Positions 1-8,903 of a stretch of DNA of 64,000 bases are shown here, piece after piece. A program made the position numbers and the translations under genes. Position 1 is the first letter of the stretch, and every line of letters begins with the position of its first letter. Below the pieces are notes generated by a model that was not told the DNA's origin, made no database searches, and saw nothing but the letters and a program-made list of their open reading frames with translations. This DNA comes from Agrococcus beijingensis (lineage in GTDB: Bacteria > Actinomycetota > Actinomycetes > Actinomycetales > Microbacteriaceae): positions 2,777,817 to 2,841,816 of the forward strand of contig NZ_CP132360.1 of NCBI RefSeq assembly GCF_030758955.1, in the 5' to 3' direction.

Positions 1-2
1 AC

Positions 3-735
3 CTGCTCGACGACGGCGACGCATCCGCCCCGCTGCCGGGGCTCGTCGAGGCCCGGCGCCGCGTCGCGCTCGAGTGCGCGGGCGGGGTGGCCGCGGTGCC
101 CGACGCCGACGCGCCCGCAGGGAAGGACGAGGCGTGGATCGGCCGGTGGGCGATCGCGCTCGCGTCGCTCGCGCGGCAGGCCATCGCGCGCGGCGAGCAG
201 GCGATCATCGTCGTGCCCGACCACCGCGAGCAGCGGCAGCTGCGGCTCGCCCTCAGCGCGGCCGTCGGTGCCGAGCGCGTGGTCGAGCTCGACGCGCGGC
301 AGAAGGGGCCCGATCGCTATCGCGGGTTCCTGCGATGCATCGATGGCGATCCGGTCGCGATCATCGGGCCGCGATCCGCCGTCTACGCGCCCGCGGGCCG
401 CCTCGGGCTGCTGGCGATCTGGGACGACGGGGAGCCGCTGCTCGCCGAGCCCCTCTCGCCCTGGGTGCACGCGCGCGACGCGGCGCTGGTGCGGCAGGCG
501 CAGTCGGGCTGCGCGCTCGTGATCGCCGGCCACGCCCGCTCGACCGACGCCGAGCGGCTGGTCGAGGTCGGCTACCTCGAGCACGAGCGGCTCGGCGCGC
601 ACCGCGTGCGGGTGCTGCCCGCCGCCCTCGCCGACGACGGACGGCGCGTGCCTGCCGCGGCCTTCGCCGCCGCCCGCGAGGCGCTGCAGGCGAAGCCGGT
701 GCTCGTGCAGGTCGGCCGGCCCGGCCACGCCCCGG
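3..735 (+). CDS. priA: Primosomal protein N' (PriA), internal fragment
   Basis: About 240 codons, open at the left edge. The segment matches the actinobacterial PriA-like region, where the helicase-fold domain lacks a classical Walker A; recognisable stretches include AIIVVPDHREQRQLRLALS, AIIGPRSAVYAPAGRLGLL and AIWDDGEPLLAEPLSPWVHA. In this family the protein restarts collapsed replication forks at D-loops. Homology stops near VLVQVGRPGHAP (about 725-740), just where PriA should continue into its zinc-binding region. The reading frame then runs on without a stop for over 1 kb, but only as the antisense of a DUF222 gene, so the 3' part of priA is missing here. The exact breakpoint is uncertain by roughly 15 bases. 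Fragment identity is by recognition, without a search. Confidence 0.72.
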
Positions 736-1718
736 GCCTGCTCCTCGTCGTGCAGCAGCTCGGTCGCGGGGATCGTGATCGCGACGTGCGCCTTGATGGG
801 CGAGATGCCGTGCAGGTCCTCCGGCACGACGCCGGCGAGCATCAGCTCGAGCAGCGCGTCGGTGCGGAACTGGTCGAAGGTGCGCGGATCGTCCTTCGGC
901 TTCCGCCGGGCGGCTTGCGTGAGTCGGTCCATGCAGGCGGTGAGCTCCAGGATCGGGCCGTGCACCACCAGGTCGCCCATGCCGTCGCCGCCGGGGAACA
1001 GCGACACCTGCCGCCGCTCTCGCGCCGCGTCGTGCCGCACCTGCAATGGCACGGTGAGCACGTCGTTGACGATCCGCTTCGCGCGGGACCGCAGCCGGCT
1101 CGTGCTCGTCGACTCTGCGACCGCGACCAGCTCGTCGACCACCCGCGCCTGCTCGGCGGGGACGACCTCGGTGTCGAGGCGCAGCGGACGGGTCTCCGCC
1201 TCGATGATGCGCAGGTGCGCGGTGGTGATGCGGCCCGCCGTGGCGGCGTCGTGGGCGGCGGGCAGCTCGGTGACGATGGTCCACGCCTCTGTGATCCGCT
1301 GCACCATCCCGCCAGCGGTCAGCCCCAGCTCCACCGCGGCCATCATCGCCAGCTCCTTCACCTTCGGGCCGGCATCGCCCGCCATCGCGATGACGCGTTG
1401 CATGTGGGCGGCCAGCAGCGCCCGCCGCTCGCCCTCCATCCGCGCCGACTGCGTCTCGATCGCCCGCAGGCGCGCGACGAACTCGGTGTCCTGGCGCAGC
1501 CGCTCCTGCAGCGGCGACTCCGGCTCGGACGGCAGCAGCGGGACCTGCGCGCCGGCGGCGACCTCCTCGTCGGTCATCGCCAGGATGCGCCGGCGCAGCT
1601 CCACATCGAAGTCATCGAGCGACGCCTGCAGCTCATCGGCGGACTGCCCGTACGGGTCGACCGCGCCAGCACGGATCGCGGCGATGTACTCCTCGCCATC
1701 GAGCCCGAAACCGTCCAT
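736..1718 (-). pseudogene. DUF222 (13E12-type) protein gene, 3' truncated, HNH domain missing
   Basis: Starts at ATG 1718 (MDGFGLDGEEYIAAIRAG) and reads through a typical DUF222 N-terminal domain, including TAGRITTAHLRIIEAETRPL and GDGMGDLVVHGPILELT. Full-length family members usually carry a C-terminal HNH nuclease domain; here the frame leaves family-like sequence near KAHVAITIPATELLHDEEQ, where it meets the priA fragment, so no HNH motif is present. The upstream 55 bases are shared with a second copy near 60.9 kb. DUF222-HNH genes are multicopy in Actinobacteria and their cellular role is unsettled. Either a recombination scar or an assembly join could explain the truncation. Confidence 0.7.
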
Positions 1719-1773
1719 GCAGGCATTGCATCACGGGCCACTGACATGGCAAGAAGGCTGTGGAGAACCGGTG
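1719..1773 (-). promoter_or_regulatory. Conserved DUF222 upstream box (copy 1)
   Basis: This block aligns without gaps to 60925-60979 upstream of the other DUF222 gene. Two cores are identical: CACGGGCCACTGACA and GGCTGTGGAGAACC (plus strand). On the gene strand the second core reads GGTTCTCCACAGCC, one mismatch from a DnaA box TTATCCACA. A TGCAAT hexamer lies six bases before the ATG, fitting a leaderless promoter. Confidence 0.6.
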
Positions 1774-1814
1774 CGGCACGGGCCCTGCGATCGAGGGGCC
1801 GGGCGACGCGAGCG

Positions 1815-2618
1815 CTATGGCGACTGCCGCATCAGCCCCTCAACGTCCGGCAGCCCGGCGAACCCTGAGAAGGTGCCCTGCTCGGCGATCTCCCGCGCGA
1901 TGTCGAGCCAACCGCCCCAGGCGGCGCGGGCGAGGGTGCCGCCTACACTGATGCGGCGCACGCCGAGCTCGGCGGCCTCGGCGACGGTGATGAACGGCGC
2001 ATTGATGAGCAGGTTCACCGGCTTCGGTGCGACCGCGGCGACGATGGCGGCGACCTCCTCGACGCTTCCAAGCCGAGGCGCATAGAGGCAGTCGGCGCCC
2101 CCGTCGGCGTAGGCGCGCAGGCGCGCGATCGTCTCGTCGAGGTCTGGCCGGCCGACGACGTAGCCCTCCGACCGGGCGGTGAGCACCACCCCCGTGCCGC
2201 TCTCGTCGATCGCGCCGCGCGAGGCGAGGATGCGTTCGACCGCGAGCGAGCGGTCGTGCAGCGGATGCTCAGCGTCGCCCGTGGAGTCCTCGATCGACAG
2301 GCCCGCGATCCCGGTGGCCGTCGCGGCCAGCACTGTCTCGCGAAGCCGCTCGGGCTCGACGGCGAAGCCGCCCTCGAAGTCGGCATTGACCGGCACCGAG
2401 ACCGCCTCGGTCAGCGAGCGCAGGTGCGCGAGCATCGCGTCGAGCGGCACGCCGTTGTCGGCCCGACCCATGCTCCAGGCGGCGCCGGCGCTGGTCGACG
2501 CGAGCGCCGGGAACCCCAGTCGCTCGAGCGTCACGGCGCTGCCCACGTCCCAGGGATTCGGCATCACGAACGTGCCCTGCTCGTGCAGGCGCCGGAACGC
2601 CGCCACCCGCTCGTCCAT
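1815..2618 (-). CDS. Isocitrate lyase/PEP mutase family protein
   Basis: 267 residues in a PEP-mutase/isocitrate-lyase TIM barrel. Visible landmarks are MPNPWDVGSA near residue 20, the metal-site region NADFEGGFAVEPE, and IEDSTGD. These proteins cleave or rearrange C-C or C-P bonds of 2-oxo acids; specificity cannot be read from sequence. The start ATG at 2618 follows GGGGAG at a normal distance, whereas an upstream in-frame extension reads as non-homologous arginine-rich sequence. The gene lies between the DUF222 remnant and the divergent DUF3054 gene and has no obvious pathway partner. Confidence 0.8.
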   Translation of the reverse strand: MDERVAAFRRLHEQGTFVMPNPWDVGSAVTLERLGFPALASTSAGAAWSMGRADNGVPLDAMLAHLRSLTEAVSVPVNADFEGGFAVEPERLRETVLAATATGIAGLSIEDSTGDAEHPLHDRSLAVERILASRGAIDESGTGVVLTARSEGYVVGRPDLDETIARLRAYADGGADCLYAPRLGSVEEVAAIVAAVAPKPVNLLINAPFITVAEAAELGVRRISVGGTLARAAWGGWLDIAREIAEQGTFSGFAGLPDVEGLMRQSP

Positions 2619-2707
2619 GTCGCTCCCCGCTCGGTCGCCCGGCATCCCGGTCGCACCGTACGCTCGGCGTCGATCGAGCACAAGGCGCGCGCCCCAGCCG
2701 TGCTCGA

Positions 2708-2713
2708 TAGCGT
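2708..2713 (+). promoter_or_regulatory. Leaderless -10 element of the DUF3054 gene
   Basis: TAGCGT ends exactly six bases before ATG 2720 and no Shine-Dalgarno sequence is present, so transcription probably begins at the start codon. Confidence 0.45.
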
Positions 2714-2719
2714 CGAGGC

Positions 2720-3154
2720 ATGCGCACGACCCGGCCCGATGCATCCGCCCGCCTGTCCCGTGCCCGCGTGGGCGGGGCGATCGCCGTCGACGCGGTCGCG
2801 GTCATCGCCTTCGCCGCGATCGGGCGCGCCACGCACGACGGCGACGTGCTCGGCTCATGGGGCCTGGGGCTGGCGACGACGGCATGGCCGTTCCTCGTCG
2901 CGCTGGCGATCGGGTGGCTCGCGTGCCGAGGCTGGCGGGCGCCGCTCGCGCCATTGCGCACGGGTGTGTCGATCTGGCTGGTGACCGTCGTGGGTGGGAT
3001 GCTGCTGCGCGTGCTGAGCGGGCAGGGCACGGCCGCGCCGTTCGTCATCGTGGCGACGCTGACGCTGCTGCTGCTGCTCGTCGGCTGGCGCCTCGTCGCG
3101 AGGCTCGTCGTGCGCCGAGCGAGCACGCGGGTCAGCCGGCCGACCCGCTCCTGA
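2720..3154 (+). CDS. DUF3054 domain-containing membrane protein
   Basis: 144 residues with four predicted membrane helices: roughly residues 18-36, 50-68, 80-100 and 105-125. The Arg-rich C-terminal tail is probably cytoplasmic. The pattern matches actinobacterial DUF3054 proteins, whose function is unknown. The start ATG follows TAGCGT by six bases, so the mRNA is probably leaderless. It is convergent with the IclR gene, and both share one hairpin terminator. Confidence 0.75.
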   Translation: MRTTRPDASARLSRARVGGAIAVDAVAVIAFAAIGRATHDGDVLGSWGLGLATTAWPFLVALAIGWLACRGWRAPLAPLRTGVSIWLVTVVGGMLLRVLSGQGTAAPFVIVATLTLLLLLVGWRLVARLVVRRASTRVSRPTRS

Positions 3155-3173
3155 CGGGCGCGGTCGCGTCAGG
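3150..3173. terminator. Bidirectional hairpin between convergent genes
   Basis: A perfect 7-bp stem CCTGACG/CGTCAGG with a 10-base loop overlaps both stop codons of the convergent DUF3054 and IclR genes. There is no clear U tract, as is common in high-GC actinobacteria. Confidence 0.55.
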
Positions 3174-3957
3174 CGACGCCGGTCTGCGCGAGATCGCGCT
3201 CGATGCCGGCCGCGGCCTCCAGCAGCGGTTCGAGCGGCTCTGATCTGCCGGGCGCGGCATCCCGTCTGGCCGGCGCGGCCACGTTGACCGCCGCCACCAC
3301 CTGTCCCGACGCGTCGCGCACGGGGACGGCGATCGAGCGCAGCCCCTCCTCGAGCTCCTGATCGACGAGCGCCCAGCCCTGCTCGCGCACGCGCTCGAGC
3401 TCGGCGCGCAGCGCGTCGCGGTCGGTGATCGTGTACGGCGTCAGCGCCGGCAGGTCGACGCGCTCCAGGAAGCGCTCGCGCACCTCCTCGGGCGAGAACG
3501 CGATGAGCACACGGCCCATCGAGGTCGCGAAGGTGGGCAGGCGCGTGCCCACGCCGATCGCGGCCGACATGATGCGCGACACCGCGACGCGGGCGACGTA
3601 GACGATCTCGAGGTCGTCGAGCACCGCGAGCGACGACGACTGGCCCGTCGCCTCGGAGAGGATGCGCAGGTGCGGACGCGCGACCTCTGGCAGCCCGAGG
3701 GTCGACAGGTAGGCGTACCCGAGCTCGAGCAGCCGGGGGCGCAGGTGGAAGGTGCCGCCCTCGTTGCCGACGTAGCCGAGCTCGACGAGCGTGTGCAGGA
3801 AGCGCCGGGCCGACGCCCGGCTGAGCCCCGTCTCGCGGGCCACGTCGCTGAGCGTCAGCCGCGGCTTCTCGGGACCGAAGGCGCGGATGACGGCGAGCCC
3901 GCGATCGAGGGACTGGACGAACTCGCCGCTGTGCTCGGCGACGCCGGTGGTCGACAC
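3169..3957 (-). CDS. IclR-family regulator, PcaR-like
   Basis: 262 residues. An N-terminal winged helix-turn-helix spans about residues 13-75 (LTLSDVARETGLSRASARRF) and is followed by the IclR effector domain (GVGTRLPTFATSMGRVLIAF, then EEGLRSIAVPVRD). PcaR/PcaU/PobR members of this family bind beta-ketoadipate, protocatechuate or 4-hydroxybenzoate. The gene starts at GTG 3957, nine bases after the ABC ATPase stop, and is the last gene of the importer operon. Its target could be the importer, the pca operons, or both; the three-repeat operator upstream of pcaI is a plausible binding site. Assignment as PcaR is inferred from context. Confidence 0.82.
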   Translation of the reverse strand: MSTTGVAEHSGEFVQSLDRGLAVIRAFGPEKPRLTLSDVARETGLSRASARRFLHTLVELGYVGNEGGTFHLRPRLLELGYAYLSTLGLPEVARPHLRILSEATGQSSSLAVLDDLEIVYVARVAVSRIMSAAIGVGTRLPTFATSMGRVLIAFSPEEVRERFLERVDLPALTPYTITDRDALRAELERVREQGWALVDQELEEGLRSIAVPVRDASGQVVAAVNVAAPARRDAAPGRSEPLEPLLEAAAGIERDLAQTGVA

Positions 3958-3966
3958 GACGGCGAC

Positions 3967-4797
3967 CTAGTGCGAGAGCTGGGCGTCGCTCAGCGAGCGC
4001 GCGCCCTTCTTCGCCGCCTGCACGAGCTCGTAGACGTGCGTGCGCAGCCGGGCGAACTCGGGCGCCGCCCGGGTCTCGAGCTGATCGCGCACGTCGCCGA
4101 GGTCGATCGAGACGTCCTCCAGCAGGATCGTCGGGCGTCCCGAGAGCACGATCACGCGCTGCGCGAGGTAGATCGACTCGTCGATGTCGTGGGTGACGAA
4201 CACCACGGTGACGCCGAGCCGCTGCCACAGCGCGCGGACCAGGTCCTCGAGCTCGAACCGCGTCTGGGCGTCGACGGCCGCGAAGGGCTCGTCCATCAGC
4301 AGCACCTTGGGCTCGTAGGCGACCGCACGGGCGATCGCGACGCGCTGCTGCATGCCGCCCGAGAGCTGCCAGGGGTACTTGTCGCCGTCGCCGCCCAGGC
4401 TGACGGCGGTCAGCGCGTCGGCGACGAGCTGCTTGCGGCGCTCGGCCGGGACGCGCTTCTCCTTCAGCGGCTGCTCGACGTTCTGCGCCACCGTCATCCA
4501 GGGGAAGAGCGAGCGGCCGTACTCCTGCAGCACCACCGCCATGCCCTCCGGCGGCGACGACACGACGGCGCCGTCGAGGCGCACCTCGCCCTTGGTGGGC
4601 GAGAGCAGGCCGGCGAGGATCCGCAGCAGCGTCGTCTTTCCGGCGCCAGAGGGGCCGACGACGCAGACGAACTCGCCGGCGCCGATCGAGAACTGCAGGT
4701 CGGCGATGGCCTCGACCGGCTCGCCCCGGCCGGTGTAGGTCTTGCCGACGTGGTCGACCTCGAGCATCGCGTGCGCGACGGGAGTGGGATCGGACAT
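3967..4797 (-). CDS. ABC importer ATPase (SsuB/TauB/NrtD type)
   Basis: 276 residues. Walker A GPSGAGKTT lies at about residues 48-56, signature LSGGMQQRVAIAR and Walker B VLLMDEPFAAVD follow, with the switch histidine in VTHDIDE. It energises uptake of a small organic anion together with the two permeases and the lipoprotein encoded upstream. ATG 4797 was chosen because GGAGG sits eight bases upstream and the start is directly next to the permease stop; an in-frame GTG at 4812 lacks this. Position between pobA and the IclR gene suggests an aromatic acid as substrate, replacing the MFS transporter PcaK often seen with pca genes. The substrate is inference. Confidence 0.88.
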   Translation of the reverse strand: MSDPTPVAHAMLEVDHVGKTYTGRGEPVEAIADLQFSIGAGEFVCVVGPSGAGKTTLLRILAGLLSPTKGEVRLDGAVVSSPPEGMAVVLQEYGRSLFPWMTVAQNVEQPLKEKRVPAERRKQLVADALTAVSLGGDGDKYPWQLSGGMQQRVAIARAVAYEPKVLLMDEPFAAVDAQTRFELEDLVRALWQRLGVTVVFVTHDIDESIYLAQRVIVLSGRPTILLEDVSIDLGDVRDQLETRAAPEFARLRTHVYELVQAAKKGARSLSDAQLSH

Positions 4798-4798
4798 T

Positions 4799-5671
4799 TC
4801 AGGAACCTCCACGCTGGGTCTGCAGGTACCCGAAGTACCACTTGAGCATCGCGCCGGTGATGACGCGGAAGATGAGTGCGAGCAGCACGCCGAGCACGCC
4901 GAGCAGGATGATGCCGCCCCACATCTGCGGGATGGCGAAGCTGCGCTGGAACTGCACGATCGAGAAGCCGAGGCCCTCGCTCGCGGCGAACATCTCGCTG
5001 ATCACCATCAGGATGATGCCGATCGAGAGCGCCTGGCGTGCGCCCGTGACGATCTGGGGGCTGGCGCCGGGCAGCGTCAGCCGGAAGAGCCGGCCGAGGC
5101 GGGTGTAGCGGTAGGAGTGCGCCGTGTCCTTCAGCACCGGGTCGATGCCGCGCACGCCCTCGACGGTGTTCAGCAGGATCGGCCACAGGCAGCCGATGGC
5201 GATGACCACGACCTTCATCTGGTCGCCGATGCCGAGGAACAGCATGAAGATCGGCACCAGCACGGGCGGCGGCACCGCGCGGAAGAACTCGAGGGCCGGC
5301 TCGAGCGCGTCGCGCAGCGGGCGGAAGGAGCCGATCAGGATGCCGAGCACGACGCCGAAGACGACCGCGATGAGGAAGCCGATCAGGATGCGGCCGAGGC
5401 TCGGCAGCACATCCTGCACGAACCGCGAGTCGCCGAACGTCTCGCCGCCGAACCAGGTCGGCCAGAACTGGTCGATGATGGTCGCCAGCGGCGGGTTCAG
5501 GAAGTTCGTGCTGCCAGCGGAGGCGAACCACCACGCGGCGACGAGGATCACCGGCAGGCCCAGCAGCATGACGATGCGGCGGAGGACGGCGAGCGCACGG
5601 CCGGCGCCGGAGCTCCTGGGCTGCTGGTCGCGGTCGCGGCGCGAGACGACGCGCAGTGCCATGGTGCTCAT
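4799..5671 (-). CDS. ABC importer permease (second of pair)
   Basis: 290 residues with about six membrane helices of the BPD_transp_1 type; the EAA-like loop is near VLKDTAHSYRYTRLGRLFRL. The protein forms the membrane channel with the neighbouring permease. It starts at ATG 5671 (MSTMALRVVSRRD), overlapping the preceding permease stop by ATGA, so the two are probably translationally coupled. An N-terminal cytoplasmic tail of about 35 residues precedes the first helix. A much longer open frame upstream is antisense-like and rejected. Confidence 0.86.
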   Translation of the reverse strand: MSTMALRVVSRRDRDQQPRSSGAGRALAVLRRIVMLLGLPVILVAAWWFASAGSTNFLNPPLATIIDQFWPTWFGGETFGDSRFVQDVLPSLGRILIGFLIAVVFGVVLGILIGSFRPLRDALEPALEFFRAVPPPVLVPIFMLFLGIGDQMKVVVIAIGCLWPILLNTVEGVRGIDPVLKDTAHSYRYTRLGRLFRLTLPGASPQIVTGARQALSIGIILMVISEMFAASEGLGFSIVQFQRSFAIPQMWGGIILLGVLGVLLALIFRVITGAMLKWYFGYLQTQRGGS

Positions 5672-6474
5672 GAGAGCGCCTCTCCCCGGATGGACGGGTG
5701 CCAGAACAGCAGGCGCCGCTCGGCGAATCGGGCCAGCACGTTGACGAGCAGGCCGAGGATGCCGGTCACGATGACGTAGGCGTACATGACGGGCACGTTG
5801 CCCGACTGGCGCGCGGTCTCGAACAGGCCGCCGATGCCGTCGAAGCTGATCAGCAGCTCGCCGGTGACGGTCAGGATGAGGGCGACGGATGCCGCCAGCC
5901 GCAGGCCGGTCATCGCGTAGGGCAGCGTGGTGGGCCAGACGACGGTGCGCACCTCGGTCACGCGCCGGAAGCGGTAGGAGCGAGCGGTGTCGCTCGCGAC
6001 GGGGTCGACGTCCTGCACGCCGGCCAGCACCTGGATGAGCACCTGCCAGAAGCTCGCGTAGACGACGAGCAGCAGGGTCGAGGCCATGCCGGTGCCGAGC
6101 AGCAGCACGGCCACCGGGATGAGCGCCACCGAGGGCACGGGGCGCAGGAACTCGATGGTCGAGGCGGTGAACTCGCGCAGGAAGGCGGAGGAGCCGATGA
6201 CGACGCCGAGCACGACGCCGGCGACGAGGGCGATCGCGAGGCCGATGCTCCACGTGAGCACCGTCTCCCCGACAGCGATCCAGAAGGCCCCGGTGCCGAG
6301 CGCGCTGACGAGGGCGGCGAGCATCTCGGAGACCGGCGGCAGGTAGCGGGCGTCGACCAAGCCGACGCGCGGCACCACCTCGAGGAGGAGGAAGAGGATG
6401 GCGACCCCGCCCGCGCCGAGCACCCAGCTGGGGATGCTCGGCGCGGAACGGGTGCCGGCGGCGAGTGACGTCAC
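5668..6474 (-). CDS. ABC importer permease (first of pair)
   Basis: 268 residues with the same six-helix layout and an EAA-like loop at VASDTARSYRFRRVTEVRTV. It starts with GTG at 6474, overlapping the lipoprotein stop (GTGA), and its stop overlaps the next permease. Two non-identical permeases of this type, with an SsuA/NMT1-like binding protein, form heterodimeric channels in sulfonate, nitrate or aromatic-acid importers. The order here is binding protein, permease, permease, ATPase, IclR regulator. Confidence 0.86.
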   Translation of the reverse strand: MTSLAAGTRSAPSIPSWVLGAGGVAILFLLLEVVPRVGLVDARYLPPVSEMLAALVSALGTGAFWIAVGETVLTWSIGLAIALVAGVVLGVVIGSSAFLREFTASTIEFLRPVPSVALIPVAVLLLGTGMASTLLLVVYASFWQVLIQVLAGVQDVDPVASDTARSYRFRRVTEVRTVVWPTTLPYAMTGLRLAASVALILTVTGELLISFDGIGGLFETARQSGNVPVMYAYVIVTGILGLLVNVLARFAERRLLFWHPSIRGEALS

Positions 6475-7463
6475 GGCACCAGCGCGCTGAAGTCGATCTC
6501 CTGATCGACCATGCCGTACTCGAGGGCGAGGTCGGCCAGCAGCTGCACCGTGTCGGTCGAGAACTCGGAGCTGAAGCGCGGCATGGTCATGGCCTCTGCC
6601 ACCGCAGGGTCGATCTGGGTGTACTCGCCCAGGATCGCGCGCGTCGCGTCGGGGTTCTCCTCCGCGAAGTCGAGCGAGCGGTTCAGCGCCTGCGTGAAGG
6701 CCTCGACGACCTCGGGGCTCTGGGCCGCGAACGGCTGGCTCGTGAAGTAGGCGGAGATCATCAGATCGGGATCGGTCTCCGCGAAGTTCCACGAGACCAC
6801 GCGCGCACCGGCCTGCAGGGCGCGGGTCAGGTGCGGCTCGAGGATCCAGGCCGCCTCGACCTGCCCGCCCGAGATCGCGGCCGGCATGTCGGGGAAGCCC
6901 ATCTCGACGAACTGGATGCCCGAGGAGTCGCCGCCCGCCTCGTCGACGACGTTGCGCACGGTCGAGTCGCCGATGTTGTTGAGCGTGTTGACGGCGACGC
7001 TGCGGCCGCCCAGGTCGGCCGCGCTCTGGATGTCGGAGTCGGCGGGCACGACGACGGCGCCGATGTCCGGGTCCTGGCCCGTCGTGAAGTTGCCGGCACC
7101 GACGGCCTGCAGCGGCACGCCGTTGTTGGTCGCGAGCAGCAGCGAGGTCACGTTGCTGAAGCCGAACTGGTACTCGTTCGAGACCACGGCGGGCACGATG
7201 GCGGCGCCGCCCTGCGCGAGCTCGAGCGTGACGTCGAGCCCCTCCTCCTCGAAGAAGCCCTCCTCGACGCCCAGGTAGATCGCGGCGACGTCGACGATCG
7301 GGATCACGCCCACCGAGATGGGCGTGAGCTCGCCGGAGGCGTTGCCGCCGTCGGTCGCTCCCGGCGCGGGCTCGGTGGCCGAGGGCGTGCCGCCGCCCGA
7401 GCAGCCGGCGAGGGTGAGTGCGCCGGCGGCGACGAGGGCCGCGAGAGCGAGGGGTCTGCGCAT
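6471..7463 (-). CDS. ABC importer substrate-binding lipoprotein (SsuA/NMT1-like)
   Basis: 330 residues. A lipoprotein signal peptide ends in LAGC with Cys21 as the lipidation site, followed by a Gly/Ser/Thr-rich linker. The rest is an NMT1/THI5-like bilobal binding fold (ISVGVIPIVDVAAIYLGVEEG near residue 55). ATG 7463 was chosen because AAAGGAG lies about eight bases upstream; an ATG 21 bases earlier lacks one and would extend the signal peptide. It captures the ligand outside the membrane for the two downstream permeases. Adjacency to pobA suggests a hydroxybenzoate-type ligand, which is inference. Confidence 0.85.
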   Translation of the reverse strand: MRRPLALAALVAAGALTLAGCSGGGTPSATEPAPGATDGGNASGELTPISVGVIPIVDVAAIYLGVEEGFFEEEGLDVTLELAQGGAAIVPAVVSNEYQFGFSNVTSLLLATNNGVPLQAVGAGNFTTGQDPDIGAVVVPADSDIQSAADLGGRSVAVNTLNNIGDSTVRNVVDEAGGDSSGIQFVEMGFPDMPAAISGGQVEAAWILEPHLTRALQAGARVVSWNFAETDPDLMISAYFTSQPFAAQSPEVVEAFTQALNRSLDFAEENPDATRAILGEYTQIDPAVAEAMTMPRFSSEFSTDTVQLLADLALEYGMVDQEIDFSALVP

Positions 7464-7549
7464 GAGCTGTTCTCCTTTGAACACCGCCGAGGGACACGGC
7501 GATCGGACGCGACACTCGCGGAACTGACCGCTGTGCGAACGAGTGTGCT

Positions 7550-7563
7550 TAGTGAGAACACTA
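7550..7563. promoter_or_regulatory. Palindrome upstream of the importer operon
   Basis: TAGTG-AGAA-CACTA is a perfect 5-bp inverted repeat 87 bases upstream of the binding-protein start. It lies in the 161-base gap after pobA and is a candidate operator, possibly for one of the IclR proteins. Confidence 0.4.
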
Positions 7564-7624
7564 GGAGCGCGAATCGACGGGTGTCAACCTGGAGCGCGCG
7601 CCGTGACCCGATCGTGATGCGACG

Positions 7625-8812
7625 TCACGCATCCGTCGGCATCGGCCAGCCCGTGTACGCCTCGGCGAGGTACGTGCGGCCGGCCTCCGACTCCACCACC
7701 GAGCGCAGCTCGCCGAGCTGGCGCTGCCGATCGAACGCCGAGGCGTCGGGCGAGACGTGGAGCATGCTCGTCATCCACCACGAGAAGTGCTGCGCCTTCC
7801 AGATCCGCGCCAGCGCCGTCTGGGCGTAGGCGTCGAGCAGCCGCTCGTCGCGGCTCAGCAGCAGCGCCCGGAGCGCCCGCGAGAGCACCACCACATCGGC
7901 GACCGCGAGGTTCAGCCCCTTCGCCCCGGTCGGCGGCACGGTGTGCGCGGCGTCGCCGACCAGCGCCACGCGGCCGCGCCGCAGCTCGTGCGCGACGAAG
8001 CTGCGGAACCGCAGGATGTCGCGCTGGAAGATCGGGCCGCGCTGCAGCGGCGTGCCGAGCACCCTCGCCTGCAGGCGCTCCCACAGCTGCTCCTCGGTCG
8101 CCGCGGCCGGATCCTCGGCGGGGTCGCACTGCAGGTACATGCGCTGCACCGTCTCGCTGCGCTGACTGATGAGCGCGAAGCCGTCTGGCGAGTTGCTGTA
8201 GATCAGCTCCGACGCGCTCGGCGGCGCCTCGCACAGGATGCCGAACCACGCGAAGGGGTACTCGCGGAAGTAGTCGTCGGCACGCGATGCCGACACCGCC
8301 TGGCGGGCGACCGAGCGCGAGCCGTCGGCACCGACCACGAAGTCGGCCTCGATGTGCAGGGCCGCGCCGTCCGCATCCTCCGCGACGACGCGCGGCGATC
8401 CGGTGTCGGCGTGCTCGACCCGCATCGCGGTGACGCCGAACCGCAGGTCCTGGCCCTCGCCGAGACGAGCGGCGATGAGGTCGGCGAGCACCTCGTGCTG
8501 CGGGTAGAGCCAGACGCTCCGGCCCACGAGCGCCGGGAAGTCGATGCGGTGGCCCTCGCCGGCGAACCGCAGCTCGATCCCGTCGTGACGGTGGCCGTCG
8601 GTCCGCACCCGGGTCGAGCCGCCCGACTGCTCGAGCAGCTCGACCGTGCCCTGCTCGAGGATCCCGGCGCGGATGGTGCTCTCGATCTCCTCACGGCTGC
8701 GCCGGTCGAGCACGATCGACTCGATGCCGTCCTTGGCCAGCAGGTGCGACAGGAGCAGGCCCGCGGGCCCGGCTCCGATGATCGCGACTCGGGTGCGTAC
8801 GGTGGTCGCCAT
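7625..8812 (-). CDS. pobA: 4-hydroxybenzoate 3-monooxygenase
   Basis: 395 residues, the usual PobA length. It hydroxylates 4-hydroxybenzoate to protocatechuate using FAD, NAD(P)H and O2. Visible are the FAD dinucleotide motif IIGAGPAGLLLS near residue 10, the DG motif VVGADGS near 157, and the GD motif LVGDAAHTVPPTGAKGLN near 285. Start ATG 8812 (MATTVRTRVAII) is the only one giving the family N-terminus; the frame extends upstream without homology. It is divergent from the IclR gene at 8904 and feeds the pca genes immediately beyond. Confidence 0.93.
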   Translation of the reverse strand: MATTVRTRVAIIGAGPAGLLLSHLLAKDGIESIVLDRRSREEIESTIRAGILEQGTVELLEQSGGSTRVRTDGHRHDGIELRFAGEGHRIDFPALVGRSVWLYPQHEVLADLIAARLGEGQDLRFGVTAMRVEHADTGSPRVVAEDADGAALHIEADFVVGADGSRSVARQAVSASRADDYFREYPFAWFGILCEAPPSASELIYSNSPDGFALISQRSETVQRMYLQCDPAEDPAAATEEQLWERLQARVLGTPLQRGPIFQRDILRFRSFVAHELRRGRVALVGDAAHTVPPTGAKGLNLAVADVVVLSRALRALLLSRDERLLDAYAQTALARIWKAQHFSWWMTSMLHVSPDASAFDRQRQLGELRSVVESEAGRTYLAEAYTGWPMPTDA

Positions 8813-8891
8813 GGCGTCTCCCTCGCTCGTCTCGCGGGCAGCGCCCGCTTCGTCGCCGCCAGTCTGCCGCGCCGGCACCGGCCGCGCGGCA

Positions 8892-8897
8892 TAGGGT
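8892..8897 (+). promoter_or_regulatory. Leaderless -10 element of the pobR-like gene
   Basis: TAGGGT ends six bases before GTG 8904; no ribosome-binding site precedes the start. Confidence 0.4.
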
Positions 8898-8903
8898 GCG
8901 GAG

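Noticed and set aside
1..60. Possible priA start codon inside the window
   Set aside because: The frame is open to the left edge and family similarity begins mid-protein, so the start lies outside.
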